Shown: positions 34,640 to 44,397 of the stretch, piece by piece
Layout of the letters: the number at the start of each line of letters is the position of its first letter
Position numbering within the stretch: position 1 is the first letter of the stretch
NCBI GenBank assembly: GCA_002395105.1
Contig: DGWA01000010.1
Location: forward strand, 1 to 64,000
Source of the DNA: Rickettsiales bacterium UBA4270
GTDB lineage: Bacteria > Pseudomonadota > Alphaproteobacteria > Rickettsiales > Deianiraeaceae
Length of the DNA: 64,000 nucleotides
Reading direction: 5' to 3'
Translations under genes and position numbers: made by a program
The notes under the pieces: generated by a model
The model's database searches: none
Seen by the model: the letters and a program-made list of their open reading frames with translations, nothing else
Told to the model about the DNA's origin: nothing

Positions 34640-35971
34640 CTAACGTTTTTCTTTTCTCTCCCTTTCAACTTCGTCTTTTATAATCTTAATGGCATAATCT
34701 ACTTCCCTGTCCGTCGTAAATCTACCAATACCAATACGAACAGCGCCTCCAATTTTTGCAGTGTTAATACCAAGCGCTTTAATTACATAACTGCCAACAG
34801 CTTCGTTAAAATGAGAAGCACCGCACGCAGATCCTGTAGATAATGCCAGTTTGTCGCCAAGATTTTGAACCAAATTTAACGAGTCAACGCCTTCAAAACT
34901 AAAATTCAGATTACCTGCATATCTATTTTTTTCATCCCCGTTTAATCTAGAACCACTAATTTCTCTTAATCCTGCTTTTAATTTTTCACTTAATCTTTTA
35001 ATATGTTTTTCATCTTTTTTATAATCTATTTTCATAAGCTCACTCGCTTTGCCAAACCCTACAATCAAAGGAACAGCTAACGTTCCGCTACGAATACCAT
35101 GCTCTTGTCCTCCGCCATTTATCTGAGGATTTAATTTTATTTTTTCTGATTTTCCGTTTATTAAACCAGCCCCACCACTATGTTGTCTTATATATAAAGC
35201 TCCAATGCCCTTTGGCCCATAAATTTTATGTCCAGATATCGACATCATATCAATGTGCATTCTATCTACATTTAATGGTATTTTTCCAAATGCTTGTGCA
35301 CAATCTGTGTGAAAAAAAACACCATGTTTTTTTGCTATTTTTCCAATAGCTTCAAGATCTTGTATAACACCAATTTCATTATTTACACCCATGATAGAAA
35401 TCATCAGAGTATTCGGAGTAATCGCTTCTTCTAGTTCTTTTAAATCAATTAAACCATTACTCTTTGGACATAAATAAGTTATATCTATATCGCTATTGCT
35501 TTCGAGTTTTTTACATGTTTCTTGTATACAAGCATGCTCCGTCATTGACGTTATGATATGTCTACGACCTGTTTTTTTTGCATATGTTTCAACAAAACCT
35601 TTTAGCGCTAAGTTATTACTTTCTGTTGCACCACTTGTGAAAATAATTTCATCCGTTCTTGCTCCAATAACATTAGCAACTTGTGTTCTTGATTTTTCGA
35701 CCATCTTCATTGCCTCCTTCCCTAATTTATGAATTGAATTCGGGTTACCGTATACATTGCTCTCAACGTAGTTCATTTCTTGCAAAACACGCGGATCTAT
35801 TGGCGTTGTTGCTTGATAATCCATATAAACAGGAAGCACAATTGGTTTATTTTCAGACGAAATATCAAAATTTGTGCACTCTAAATCTTTTGAACTATCA
35901 CAATTATCCCTGCTACAAGATATTGTAGCGAATAAAATCAACAAAAATAAAGAACTCTTTCTAATAATCAT
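34640..35971 (-). CDS. iscS: cysteine desulfurase (IscS/NifS), with lipoprotein-like leader
   Basis: A PLP enzyme that takes sulfur from cysteine for iron-sulfur clusters and tRNA thiolation. The core starts at residue 46-50 (PVYMDYQATTPIDPRV). It keeps the PLP lysine Lys249 in SGHKIYGPKG and the catalytic Cys383 in STGSACGA. Upstream of that core the frame encodes about 45 residues that look like a lipoprotein signal (MIIRKSSLFLLILFATISC followed by a polar Cys-rich linker). A GTG at 35839 would instead start a cytosolic IscS at residue 45. Which start is used cannot be told. iscU is not adjacent. Confidence 0.92.
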   Translation of the reverse strand: MIIRKSSLFLLILFATISCSRDNCDSSKDLECTNFDISSENKPIVLPVYMDYQATTPIDPRVLQEMNYVESNVYGNPNSIHKLGKEAMKMVEKSRTQVANVIGARTDEIIFTSGATESNNLALKGFVETYAKKTGRRHIITSMTEHACIQETCKKLESNSDIDITYLCPKSNGLIDLKELEEAITPNTLMISIMGVNNEIGVIQDLEAIGKIAKKHGVFFHTDCAQAFGKIPLNVDRMHIDMMSISGHKIYGPKGIGALYIRQHSGGAGLINGKSEKIKLNPQINGGGQEHGIRSGTLAVPLIVGFGKASELMKIDYKKDEKHIKRLSEKLKAGLREISGSRLNGDEKNRYAGNLNFSFEGVDSLNLVQNLGDKLALSTGSACGASHFNEAVGSYVIKALGINTAKIGGAVRIGIGRFTTDREVDYAIKIIKDEVERERKEKR

Positions 35972-36034
35972 TGAAAAATCGAATTCTATCTAATTATATA
36001 AAATTTATTTGCAATAAAAATTATCTTTATAATT

Positions 36035-36535
36035 TTATGCGGTTATTTCTTTATCGCTAGCATTTGCATTTTTTAAATTTAAAATTTCTTCTCCAACATC
36101 ATCAGTTTTTTTATTATCATCATTTTCCTCCTCGGGAATGCTGTTTTGGTTTACATCATCCGAAGTGACATTTTCTTCCTGTGGACTTACATTTTGCGAG
36201 TTTTTTTCTTGTTTACTCTGCCCATCTTGTTTGTTATATTCATCAAGACCGATTAATTTATTATCTTGTTGTCCGCCTATACCATCTGTTTGTTCTTGTT
36301 TTTTTTCTTGTAAGTTATTTTGTTCATTTTTTGCTTTATTTTTTTCATAAGTTGTTTCGACGTTTTTGTCAGGTGAATTATCTAGATTTATATTTTGAAC
36401 TTTTTGCTTATTACCTTCTTCTGACGAAAACCATTTTTTTGTTTTTTTGCGTACAAAATAAGCTACTAAAAATATAGCATCAAATACACACATTGATGCT
36501 ATAACACTAAATGCATTAATCATAAATTGGCGCAA
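36035..36535 (-). CDS. hypothetical membrane-anchored low-complexity protein
   Basis: Not recognised. The first 27 residues form a hydrophobic anchor (MINAFSVIASMCVFDAIFLV). The remaining 130 are an Asn-, Gln-, Lys-, Asp- and Glu-rich disordered tail with many acidic clusters. The reverse strand also has open frames here, but they are explained by the repetitive codons. Confidence 0.5.
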   Translation of the reverse strand: MRQFMINAFSVIASMCVFDAIFLVAYFVRKKTKKWFSSEEGNKQKVQNINLDNSPDKNVETTYEKNKAKNEQNNLQEKKQEQTDGIGGQQDNKLIGLDEYNKQDGQSKQEKNSQNVSPQEENVTSDDVNQNSIPEEENDDNKKTDDVGEEILNLKNANASDKEITA

Positions 36536-36881
36536 TACTGATATAATTAACGCTTCTTGAAAGAAATAATTTTCTAAAAAATATTTTTTTAAAAATCATA
36601 TACAACTCGTAGGATTATAGTACTTTTTTGTTTAAACTCAACATTAAAACTATTATTTTTATAAATTTAAATTGCTTTTTTTTCTCTAAAATAGCTATTA
36701 AAAATAAACAAAGTGCCTAAAATAGGCATTTCTTTTTTTGTTTGACAATTAAAAAAACAAAATTTATAAATATAACCCGATTTTTACTTTTATAAGTATT
36801 CGTCATCGACCGTTATTATTTGCTCGATCGGTTTTGAATCTTTTTAAAACGTCGGTTTTCGTTTTTTATTTACTAATTTAT
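36536..36881 (+). promoter_or_regulatory. nrdD upstream region: hairpin, promoter and long leader
   Basis: This gene-free stretch of 346 bases has a clear regulatory layout. TGCCTA/TAGGCA (36714-36728) forms a 6-bp hairpin followed by a T-rich tract. Just after it is a strong promoter: TTGACA at 36742-36747, 17-base spacer, TATAAA at 36765-36770. The nrdD ATG lies at 36882, leaving a leader of about 105 bases. The leader contains AAAACG and CGTTTT pieces that could pair just ahead of a T-rich run. No NrdR box was recognised. Confidence 0.6.
36714..36739 (+). terminator. terminator-like hairpin upstream of nrdD
   Basis: A TGCCTA-AAA-TAGGCA stem-loop is followed by T-T-T-C-T-T-T-T-T-T-T. The nearest upstream plus-strand gene ends near 32.7 kb, so this would end a leftover or small upstream transcript. 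It may also insulate the nrdD promoter. Confidence 0.45.
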
Positions 36882-38702
36882 ATGGAAACAAATGGAAAAA
36901 AAAATACTTATTTTACTACGTTGACAGCAGAACAAATTGAGCTAAAAAAGGCATTTATTCGCAATTATGCAAATAAGAACAATAATGCAGCAGATGGCTC
37001 ACAAATGGATGCAAACGCAAATATAACAAATAAAAATATTCATACAATGGAGTATGAAATACATAAAGATATAAATATACAAATTAACAGAGCTTTAATA
37101 AGCGATAAAATAAGAGAATTATATGGAAATGAATTAGCAAAGGAATATATTAGACAAATAGAAGATCATGAAATTTATGTGCACGACGAAACAAGTTTGA
37201 AGCCTTATTGCGTTAGCATAACTATGTATCCATTTTTATTAGATGGTTTAAAATCACTTGGTGGGGGTTCTGTTGCTCCAAAACATTTAGCAAGTTTTTG
37301 TGGAGGTTTTATAAACTTAATGCTTGCAGTTTCAAGTCAGTTTGCTGGTGCTGTTGCTACGGCAGAATTTTTGATTTATTTTGACTATTTTGCAAAAAAA
37401 ACATACGGAGAAAACTACCTTGAAACAAATTCAACAGATATAAATTCACATTTACAACACGTTGTATACACAATAAATCAACCATCTGTTTCAAGAGGGT
37501 ATCAATCTATATTTTGGAACATATCTATTTATGATAAATCTTACTTCAATGGAATGTTTTCTGAATTTTGCTTTCCTGATGGAACAAAACCAAATTACGA
37601 AAGTTTAGCTAAATTACAAAAATATTTCATGAAATGGTTTAACAAAGAAAGAACGACTGCTTTATTAACATATCCAGTTATTACAGCTGCTTGTTTAACA
37701 AAAGATGGTGAATTAGTAGATAAAGATTTTGAAGACTTTATAACGGAAGAATATTCAGAAGGAAATGGTTTTTTTACATTCATGAGTGATAATGCTTATG
37801 CATTATCTTCTTGTTGTAGATTAAAAAATGATGTTAGCGATCAGATAAAAGAATTTAGTTATACGTTAGGTGCTGGTGGTGTAACAACTGGTTCTTTAAA
37901 TGTCATAACAATAAATCTAAATCGTGCTATACAAAAAAATCTTGATATTCGTGAAATGGTTCAAAAAATACACAAATACCAAATAGCAACTCGTAAATTA
38001 ATGGAAGGATATTTGCAAGCTGGTTTATTGCCTGTATATGATGCAGGTTATATAACAATGAATAAACAATTTTTAACAATAGGTATAAATGGTTTAGTTG
38101 AAGCTGCAGAAAGCAAAGGTTTAGAAATTAGCCTAAACGAAGATTATATGTCTTTTGTTGAAAACATACTTAAAACAATAAGTGACGAAAACGTGAAAGC
38201 AAAGCAAGAAACTGGATATAAATTTAATACTGAATTTGTTCCAGCTGAAAATCTTGGCGTTAAAAATGCAAACTGGGATAAAGCAGATGGTTTAAAAGTT
38301 CCACGCGATTGTTATAACTCATATTTATATAAAGTTGAAGATGATGAAATTTCTATTTTAGATAAATTCCAAATGCATGGAAAAAGATTTATGAAATATC
38401 TTGATGGTGGTTCCGCTTATCACTGTAATTTAGCAGAATATCCAACACAAGAAGGATTTAAAAAATTACTAAAAGTTGCCGCCAAAGAAGGTTGTGAGTA
38501 TTTTTGTTTTAATGTAAAAGTAACATGCTGTAACGAATGTGGATATATAGACAAACATACATTAACAGAATGTTCAAAATGTCATTCAAAAAACATTGAT
38601 TATGCAACAAGAATTATAGGTTATTTAACAAAAATATCTTCTTGGAGCAAGGAAAGACGTGCTGAACACGAAAGGAGAATGTATGCTAAACCTAATTGTT
38701 AG
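36882..38702 (+). CDS. nrdD: anaerobic (class III) ribonucleoside-triphosphate reductase
   Basis: An oxygen-sensitive glycyl-radical enzyme that makes deoxynucleotides in the absence of air. Evidence includes the substrate-site Cys pair in ALSSCCRLKND, an LGAGGVTTGSLNV core loop, and a C-terminal zinc site (CNECGY and CSKCHSK). The glycyl-radical motif RIIGYL has its Gly at about residue 580. From ATG 36882 the length is 606 residues, without an N-terminal ATP cone. The activase NrdG is not in the window. The 3' end overlaps a convergent gene by 11 bases. Confidence 0.96.
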   Translation: METNGKKNTYFTTLTAEQIELKKAFIRNYANKNNNAADGSQMDANANITNKNIHTMEYEIHKDINIQINRALISDKIRELYGNELAKEYIRQIEDHEIYVHDETSLKPYCVSITMYPFLLDGLKSLGGGSVAPKHLASFCGGFINLMLAVSSQFAGAVATAEFLIYFDYFAKKTYGENYLETNSTDINSHLQHVVYTINQPSVSRGYQSIFWNISIYDKSYFNGMFSEFCFPDGTKPNYESLAKLQKYFMKWFNKERTTALLTYPVITAACLTKDGELVDKDFEDFITEEYSEGNGFFTFMSDNAYALSSCCRLKNDVSDQIKEFSYTLGAGGVTTGSLNVITINLNRAIQKNLDIREMVQKIHKYQIATRKLMEGYLQAGLLPVYDAGYITMNKQFLTIGINGLVEAAESKGLEISLNEDYMSFVENILKTISDENVKAKQETGYKFNTEFVPAENLGVKNANWDKADGLKVPRDCYNSYLYKVEDDEISILDKFQMHGKRFMKYLDGGSAYHCNLAEYPTQEGFKKLLKVAAKEGCEYFCFNVKVTCCNECGYIDKHTLTECSKCHSKNIDYATRIIGYLTKISSWSKERRAEHERRMYAKPNC

Positions 38703-39375
38703 TATTTTCAAATAGATTTTTGTAATCTTTGTTGTTGTTTTCTTTTTTATCGTTTTTACTTTTAGCAATATTTTCTTCAATTTTTTTTATTAAATTTGAT
38801 ATACTGGTATGGTCAATGTATTCTTTAATTTCTTTAACTGTCATTTTTTTCTCGCAAGAAACCAATAACTTTATATTGTCGTATTTATTTTCTTCTTTGT
38901 CTGCTTTTTTAATAGCATTAATATTTTCTGTTTTATCAACTTTAATTTTTACGTATTGCACTGATAAAGCTTTATCTAAATGTACTTTAATGTTTTCAGC
39001 TCCTTCACTATCGTTCTTTTTTATTATGTACTTATCAAAATCTTTTTTTTCTATTTTACATATAGATTCATCATTATTTTTATCTTTTAATTCAATTTCT
39101 TTTAATGTTATATCTTCTTTTGATTTTTGAAAAAAATTCGTTTGTGCCTTAAAAAAACTTTTACTTATTTTGTAAGTATCTTCGCCGGCTTCTTGAAAAA
39201 ATCCTCTAGCAATATTAGTTGCAGCGGAAATAATAAAATTCACTATAAAACTACCTGGCCTACTTGGCAAAAACTTTAATTCACATTTATGATATTTACA
39301 ATACTCAACCAAGTATTGCTCATATGCTATTAAAACCTCTGGATTAATTGAATTGCAATTTTCATCTTGAAACAT
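38692..39375 (-). CDS. hypothetical charged protein
   Basis: Not recognised. The 227 residues lack an obvious signal but have a mildly hydrophobic stretch at about 42-60 (SFIVNFIISAATNIARG). The remainder is Lys- and Glu/Asp-rich and predicted helical with disordered ends. It is convergent with nrdD, with its stop 11 bases inside the nrdD reading frame. Confidence 0.5.
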   Translation of the reverse strand: MFQDENCNSINPEVLIAYEQYLVEYCKYHKCELKFLPSRPGSFIVNFIISAATNIARGFFQEAGEDTYKISKSFFKAQTNFFQKSKEDITLKEIELKDKNNDESICKIEKKDFDKYIIKKNDSEGAENIKVHLDKALSVQYVKIKVDKTENINAIKKADKEENKYDNIKLLVSCEKKMTVKEIKEYIDHTSISNLIKKIEENIAKSKNDKKENNNKDYKNLFENTNN

Positions 39376-39543
39376 AAAGCGTGTTTCAATTACTTGACTG
39401 TTGTTTTTTTTTTTGTTTCTATCATAACATGATGTATACGCTATAAATTTTAATTTTCAACTCTTTGTTTTTATGAGTTTATAAACAAAAAATTTTTAAA
39501 TTTAATTTTTGCATTTTTTTAAAAAAATGATAAAATTATGTAA

Positions 39544-39996
39544 ATGACGATAAATTATATTCACGATACACAAAAGTTAACAAATAAAAAACATAATTAT
39601 GCTCCAAATAATTTAGCACTCAAAGAGACAAAAGAGGTAATAAATGTATTATCAAACTTTCGAGCAAATATATACAAACGCATATATAAACTTATTAAAT
39701 CTCCTGTAAAAAAGTGGCGAACATTTGATTTTTTATCAGATAACAGCAAGATTGAGTCTTTTGCAGAAAAGATTGAAAAGGAAATTAAAGTTGTAAAAGA
39801 AAGCAATTTCGATTTTTACAAATACCGAGATGCAATAATATATATTCTTGGAAAAGATGTAAATAAATACAATGATGCAATTATAAAAAATATGTATATT
39901 GCAAAATTACAAAATATTGTCTTCTTATTAAAAGAAGCAAACGATGGCGATGAAATGGAGGAAGTCAAAAGCAGTAACAAAGACATTTCAAGATAA
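39544..39996 (+). CDS. hypothetical helical protein
   Basis: Not recognised. The 150 residues are mainly helical and charged, without signal or membrane segment. It ends one base before the stop of the convergent membrane-protein gene. The adjoining upstream gap (39376-39543) is AT-rich with no clear signal. Confidence 0.5.
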   Translation: MTINYIHDTQKLTNKKHNYAPNNLALKETKEVINVLSNFRANIYKRIYKLIKSPVKKWRTFDFLSDNSKIESFAEKIEKEIKVVKESNFDFYKYRDAIIYILGKDVNKYNDAIIKNMYIAKLQNIVFLLKEANDGDEMEEVKSSNKDISR

Positions 39997-40353
39997 TTAT
40001 TGTTCTTTTGTTTTATCTTTTTTAAAAATTCCACCAAAAAAATAAGAAACGATTGATATTGATATACATTCTAAAATCCTCATCATTTCTCTTAAAAAAT
40101 GAAAATTTGATTCTGGAAAAAACAAGCTTAAAATACCAACAACATAAATATACAAAATTGTTGAAATAACTATTGTTGCTCCAAGAGAATTTATGGCAAA
40201 AATATTTCTTATCGGATCAGCTCCTAAACGAGTATAGTTTAATTTTATCTGTTTTACTTTTTGCTTAATTTTTGAATATCTTCCTATTTTTTTTTCTTTC
40301 TTTTTTACAACTGGCAACAATATTTTTTTTTCTTCCTCCATACAATTATACAT
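39997..40353 (-). CDS. hypothetical small membrane protein
   Basis: Not recognised. From ATG 40353 the product has 118 residues: a strongly basic head (LLPVVKKKEKKIGRYSKIKQK), then two hydrophobic segments (about 58-78 and 90-110) joined by an extended loop. An ATG at 40341 is an alternative start, and the frame is open to 40401, where it meets the rluC-like stop. Confidence 0.55.
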   Translation of the reverse strand: MYNCMEEEKKILLPVVKKKEKKIGRYSKIKQKVKQIKLNYTRLGADPIRNIFAINSLGATIVISTILYIYVVGILSLFFPESNFHFLREMMRILECISISIVSYFFGGIFKKDKTKEQ

Positions 40354-40400
40354 AAATTTTCTATATAATAAGCGGAAGTACAAAAAATATATAAACATCA

Positions 40401-41414
40401 TTATAAGTCAAAATCAATCATTTTTTTTAAATCTTTTTCTTCGAGTTTAATTTTTATAATTGGACTTGCGTCTATTTCAACAGCAAAAAGCTGTAATTTT
40501 TTGTTTTTTGTTTTTTCAAAACCATATTTTTCATCCCCAACTATCGGACATTTAATATACTGGGAATGCAAACGGATTTGATGCTTTCTTCCAGTGATCG
40601 GAAAAAACTCAACTAATGACGTGTTGTTATTGTCATTTGTTTTCAATACTTTATATTTAGTAATTGCTTCTTTTCCATTCATTCTTTCTTCTGAGGAATG
40701 TGCATTTTTTGCAATATTGTCTTTATTTGATAAAACTATATATGTCTTTATAGTTCCGCTTTTTTTAATAGGTATTCCCGATAAAACTGCTAGATATTTT
40801 TTATGAACTTCACGTTTACGAAACATTTCTGTAAGTTTTGATGCTATTGGTACATTTTTTGCGAGTATTAGAAGTCCTCTTGTGTCTTTGTCTATACGAT
40901 GAACAATACGAAGTTTTTTTTCACTTAAAAGATGAAAATAATCTTCTAAACTATATTTCACTCCCGTTCCACCTTGAACGCTAATGCCATACGGTTTATT
41001 TATTACAACGATATCGTCGTTTTCAAAAACAACGGATTGCTTTATTTTATAAACCATTTCTACTGGAAGTTTTTGATTATTTTGTAAAATTTTTGTTTTA
41101 TTTTGTTTAAAATCTTTACACTTAAAGTTTTGATTTTTATCACTATTTTTTCCATTAGCTTCATAATTTGCACTTCTGCTGTTTAATATTTTTTTTCTAT
41201 CAAGGAAGTGGTTATCTAAATAACTTTTAAATAATTCGTCTAATACATCTATTTTGTCCCCTTTTTGGAGACGATAGTTAAAATTCTGTGGATTTCCATT
41301 GACTAAAATTTTTTTCTGCTTTGCTAATACGCAAATCTTGCTCTGCAAATACCCAACTTCATCTCTTAGATATTTATCAACTCTTCGGTTTATATAATCT
41401 TCATTAATTAGCAT
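40401..41414 (-). CDS. RluC/RluD-family 23S rRNA pseudouridine synthase
   Basis: An RNA-modifying enzyme that isomerises uridines in 23S rRNA. An N-terminal S4-like RNA-binding domain (EDYINRRVDKYLRDE) precedes the synthase fold with catalytic Asp in VHRIDKDTRGLLI. GRKHQIRLHSQYIKCPIVGD is conserved. The insertion between domains (about residues 75-125) is unusually lysine- and asparagine-rich. ATG 41414 fits better than the open upstream extension. RluC is more likely than RluD by domain spacing, but the site is not certain. Confidence 0.9.
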   Translation of the reverse strand: MLINEDYINRRVDKYLRDEVGYLQSKICVLAKQKKILVNGNPQNFNYRLQKGDKIDVLDELFKSYLDNHFLDRKKILNSRSANYEANGKNSDKNQNFKCKDFKQNKTKILQNNQKLPVEMVYKIKQSVVFENDDIVVINKPYGISVQGGTGVKYSLEDYFHLLSEKKLRIVHRIDKDTRGLLILAKNVPIASKLTEMFRKREVHKKYLAVLSGIPIKKSGTIKTYIVLSNKDNIAKNAHSSEERMNGKEAITKYKVLKTNDNNNTSLVEFFPITGRKHQIRLHSQYIKCPIVGDEKYGFEKTKNKKLQLFAVEIDASPIIKIKLEEKDLKKMIDFDL

Positions 41415-41509
41415 TTGTATTTGATAAGAATTTTTTTGAATAAAAAGCAATGTAAAAAATTTTTTATTGATAATAATAATTTTCATTTTTTAATTACTTA
41501 TATTTTTGT

Positions 41510-42622
41510 ATGAATGAACTCAAAAAACTTACAATTAATACATCAGATATCAAAGACGTAGCATCTAAATTAGACCCAATACTCAAAAATGGTCTTGAGT
41601 CTACGCCAAAAATATTGTTTCGTGTAGAAGATAAAGTTACTGCATATGCAACAAACGGAGAGAGTTATGTGAAAGTAACCTTTAATTGCGAAAATGAAGG
41701 AAAAGGAGAGTTTGCTATATCTGGTGAACAATTTATAGGTATTGTTAAAAATACAAGTGGAAAAAAAATTGATCTTTCTTTAACAGATGATAGTAAACTA
41801 CTAATTGTTGCTGATAGTATAAAATATAAAATTGCGCTAATTGAAGGAGATACAAAATATTTAATTGCTCCAGAAATGGCTGACACAAAAAGTTTTGAAA
41901 TAAGTGCGCAAGATTTATGTAGTGCAATATCTGCTGTATCATGTTGTATAGATCAAGGAAAAGCACATTTAAATTGTGTTATGATACATTCTGACGAAAA
42001 AAATAAAGAAAAAGTTTATATTGTTTCGACGGACTGCATGAGACTTGGAATTGCCGAAAGAAAAGCGGCATCATCAAGTGATGTAATACCTAATTTATTA
42101 ATACCTAATCAAGCAGCCAGTTATATTAATAGTATAGCAAATAAGAGTAAAGAAAATTTACTTATTAAATACACGGAAAACACAATTCAAGTATCTATAA
42201 ATGAAGTTTGTTATACTGCTAAATTATTAGACGGAAGCTTTCCAAAATATCAATCTGTTATACCTGATAACAAAAAAGTTCTTGAAGTAAAAACATCGGA
42301 TTTTAAAGAAATAATAAAAAAAACAGCAGCAATTTCTTCAAATACTTCACGCATAGAAATGACGCTAAATAAAGATAAAATTGACATTCTTTGCAACGAT
42401 AGCATGACCGGCGATAATTCTAATGCGTCTATTGTGGCAACTTTTAGCGATAAGTCTGAAATGAAAATAGTTTGTAATCATAAAATGTTACAAGAGATAC
42501 TTGATAAAATTTCTTCAAACATAGTTCGTATATTAATTACTGACGGCAATACTCCTATGGTTATACGTTCCGTTGACGATGAAAGTGTTAAATATATCTT
42601 TATGCCTCTTGTGGCAAATTAA
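41510..42622 (+). CDS. dnaN: DNA polymerase III beta sliding clamp
   Basis: The ring-forming processivity clamp. The 370-residue length and three-domain layout are normal, with the family ending YIFMPLVAN. Motifs such as STDCMRLGIAERK and DGSFPKYQSVIPDN are recognisable. dnaA, recF and gyrB, often adjacent, are missing. It is followed by secF after 36 bases, a non-canonical association. Confidence 0.96.
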   Translation: MNELKKLTINTSDIKDVASKLDPILKNGLESTPKILFRVEDKVTAYATNGESYVKVTFNCENEGKGEFAISGEQFIGIVKNTSGKKIDLSLTDDSKLLIVADSIKYKIALIEGDTKYLIAPEMADTKSFEISAQDLCSAISAVSCCIDQGKAHLNCVMIHSDEKNKEKVYIVSTDCMRLGIAERKAASSSDVIPNLLIPNQAASYINSIANKSKENLLIKYTENTIQVSINEVCYTAKLLDGSFPKYQSVIPDNKKVLEVKTSDFKEIIKKTAAISSNTSRIEMTLNKDKIDILCNDSMTGDNSNASIVATFSDKSEMKIVCNHKMLQEILDKISSNIVRILITDGNTPMVIRSVDDESVKYIFMPLVAN

Positions 42623-42658
42623 TTACTGCATTTAACAAATTATTTAATAAATAGAAGA

Positions 42659-43570
42659 ATGAGAAAAAAAAACAGCGTTAAAAATACTAAATTTAATTTA
42701 TTTAGCAATTGGAGACAGGTTATAATTCTTGTTTTTATTGCATTGCCTGTTTTAGGTTTTACAATCAATAAATTTGGTTTTAACAAAGGTGTTGATTTTT
42801 CTGGTGGGACTATAATCGAAGCAACTTGTAATAAATGTAATATAGAAACAACTGTAAAACAACTTGAAAAAGAGCTCAAAACGTCAGTAAAATATCAAAA
42901 AATAGATAATAGTTATTTACTTAAAACAACAACCGAAAAAAATCACGAAAACACTTTGTCTGTGTTTAAAAAAATTCTGAAAAACAATAAAATGACTATT
43001 GTTGCAATGGATTTTGTTTCTCCGCAAATGACTAAAACGTTCATAAATGATAGTATTTTTGCTTGTGTTTTTGCATTTATTTGCATAGGTTTATACATAA
43101 TTTTACGTTTTAATTGGAGATTTTCAATTTCTGCGATTTTAGCCTTAAGTCTGGATATATTTATGACAATAACCTTTATAAGCATTACACAAGTTGAAAT
43201 TTGTCTAATAACATTAACCGCACTTCTTACAATTATAGGATACTGTATAAATGATAAAATTATTTTGCTCGACAAAGTTAACGAGAACCTTTTTTGTACT
43301 GAAAAAACTATACCAGAAATTTTAGCCAAGAGCTCAAAAAGTATTTTATTTAGAAGTATATTTACTTCATTAACAACAGTAATAGCCTCAGCGAGTTTGC
43401 TTTTTTTTGGCAACAGGTCTATCTATGAACTAGGAACTGTAATAATTTTTGGAATTTTAATCGGAACAATTACATCACTTACTGTTTTGCCATATCTGCT
43501 ATTAATGTTTAAAATAAAACATAAAACAAATTTAAAAATAGAAAGAAGTCCTATGTGGTATGCTAGTTAA
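42659..43570 (+). CDS. secF: protein translocase subunit SecF
   Basis: Partner of SecD in the proton-driven pulling step of protein export. One N-terminal span is followed by the P1-like GVDFSGGTIIEATCN block. A five-span C-terminal half contains NDKIILLDKVNEN, the usual RND signature of SecF. The 303-residue length is normal. secD lies 24 kb away in opposite orientation. lpxA follows after 11 bases. Confidence 0.95.
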   Translation: MRKKNSVKNTKFNLFSNWRQVIILVFIALPVLGFTINKFGFNKGVDFSGGTIIEATCNKCNIETTVKQLEKELKTSVKYQKIDNSYLLKTTTEKNHENTLSVFKKILKNNKMTIVAMDFVSPQMTKTFINDSIFACVFAFICIGLYIILRFNWRFSISAILALSLDIFMTITFISITQVEICLITLTALLTIIGYCINDKIILLDKVNENLFCTEKTIPEILAKSSKSILFRSIFTSLTTVIASASLLFFGNRSIYELGTVIIFGILIGTITSLTVLPYLLLMFKIKHKTNLKIERSPMWYAS

Positions 43571-43581
43571 TACAACTATTT

Positions 43582-44391
43582 ATGAGTAAAAAAATTCACA
43601 GTTCTGCAATAATCGGTAAAGATGTCAAGTTAGCAGATGATATAGAAATCGGAGCATTTTCAGTAATAGATGGAAATGTTGAAATAGGTTCTGGCACAAA
43701 AATACAAAATAATGTAACGATTGTTGCTTGTAATAAAGATAGCTATATAAAAATTGGTAAAAATAACCGTTTTTTTCCATATTGCGTTATAGGTTTTGAA
43801 CCACAAGACAACAAATTTATCCAAGAACCAAGCAATATCGAAATTGGATCAAACAACGTCATCCGTGAATTTGTCTCAATAAACGGAGGGAGTAATCTTG
43901 GAAACGTGTTGGCTGGAATAAAAAATTTAACAAAAATATGCAATAATTGCTACTTGTATATTTCATGTCATATAGCCCATGATGTATTTCTTGAAGACAA
44001 CGTTACTGTAACAAATTATGCTGGAATTTCCGGACACTGTAAAATAGGACATGATACAATTATTGGCGGTTTGACCGGAATACATCAGTTCGTCAACATA
44101 GGCCATAATGTTATGATTGGTGGCGCATGTGCCATCACGCAAGACGTACCTCCTTTTGCAATAGTTCAAGCAAAACCAGACAGAGTTGCTGGAGCAAATA
44201 TAATTGGTTTAAAAAGATCAAAGTTTAAAAACGAAGACATAAATCTTATTATGCATTTTTACAAAGAAATTGCCAATCCGGATATCAAACTGGCGACAGT
44301 TTTACAAAAATACACAGAAATCAACAATGATAAAGTAAATGAAATAATTGATTTTATAAAACACAAAAGCAAAAGAAGCTGGCTTAGTTAA
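43582..44391 (+). CDS. lpxA: UDP-N-acetylglucosamine acyltransferase
   Basis: The first committed enzyme of lipid A synthesis, moving a 3-hydroxyacyl chain from ACP to UDP-GlcNAc. It is a left-handed beta-helix of hexapeptide repeats with the catalytic His133 in HIAHDV. Full length (269) with the C-terminal helical domain. It lies right after secF and is likely cotranscribed. fabZ and lpxB, which usually flank lpxA, are not here. Confidence 0.96.
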   Translation: MSKKIHSSAIIGKDVKLADDIEIGAFSVIDGNVEIGSGTKIQNNVTIVACNKDSYIKIGKNNRFFPYCVIGFEPQDNKFIQEPSNIEIGSNNVIREFVSINGGSNLGNVLAGIKNLTKICNNCYLYISCHIAHDVFLEDNVTVTNYAGISGHCKIGHDTIIGGLTGIHQFVNIGHNVMIGGACAITQDVPPFAIVQAKPDRVAGANIIGLKRSKFKNEDINLIMHFYKEIANPDIKLATVLQKYTEINNDKVNEIIDFIKHKSKRSWLS

Positions 44392-44397
44392 ATAAAT

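Noticed and set aside
36138..36477. Two plus-strand open frames opposite the low-complexity protein
   Set aside because: They mirror Gln/Glu/Asp-rich codons of the minus-strand gene and have no start context or protein-like sequence.
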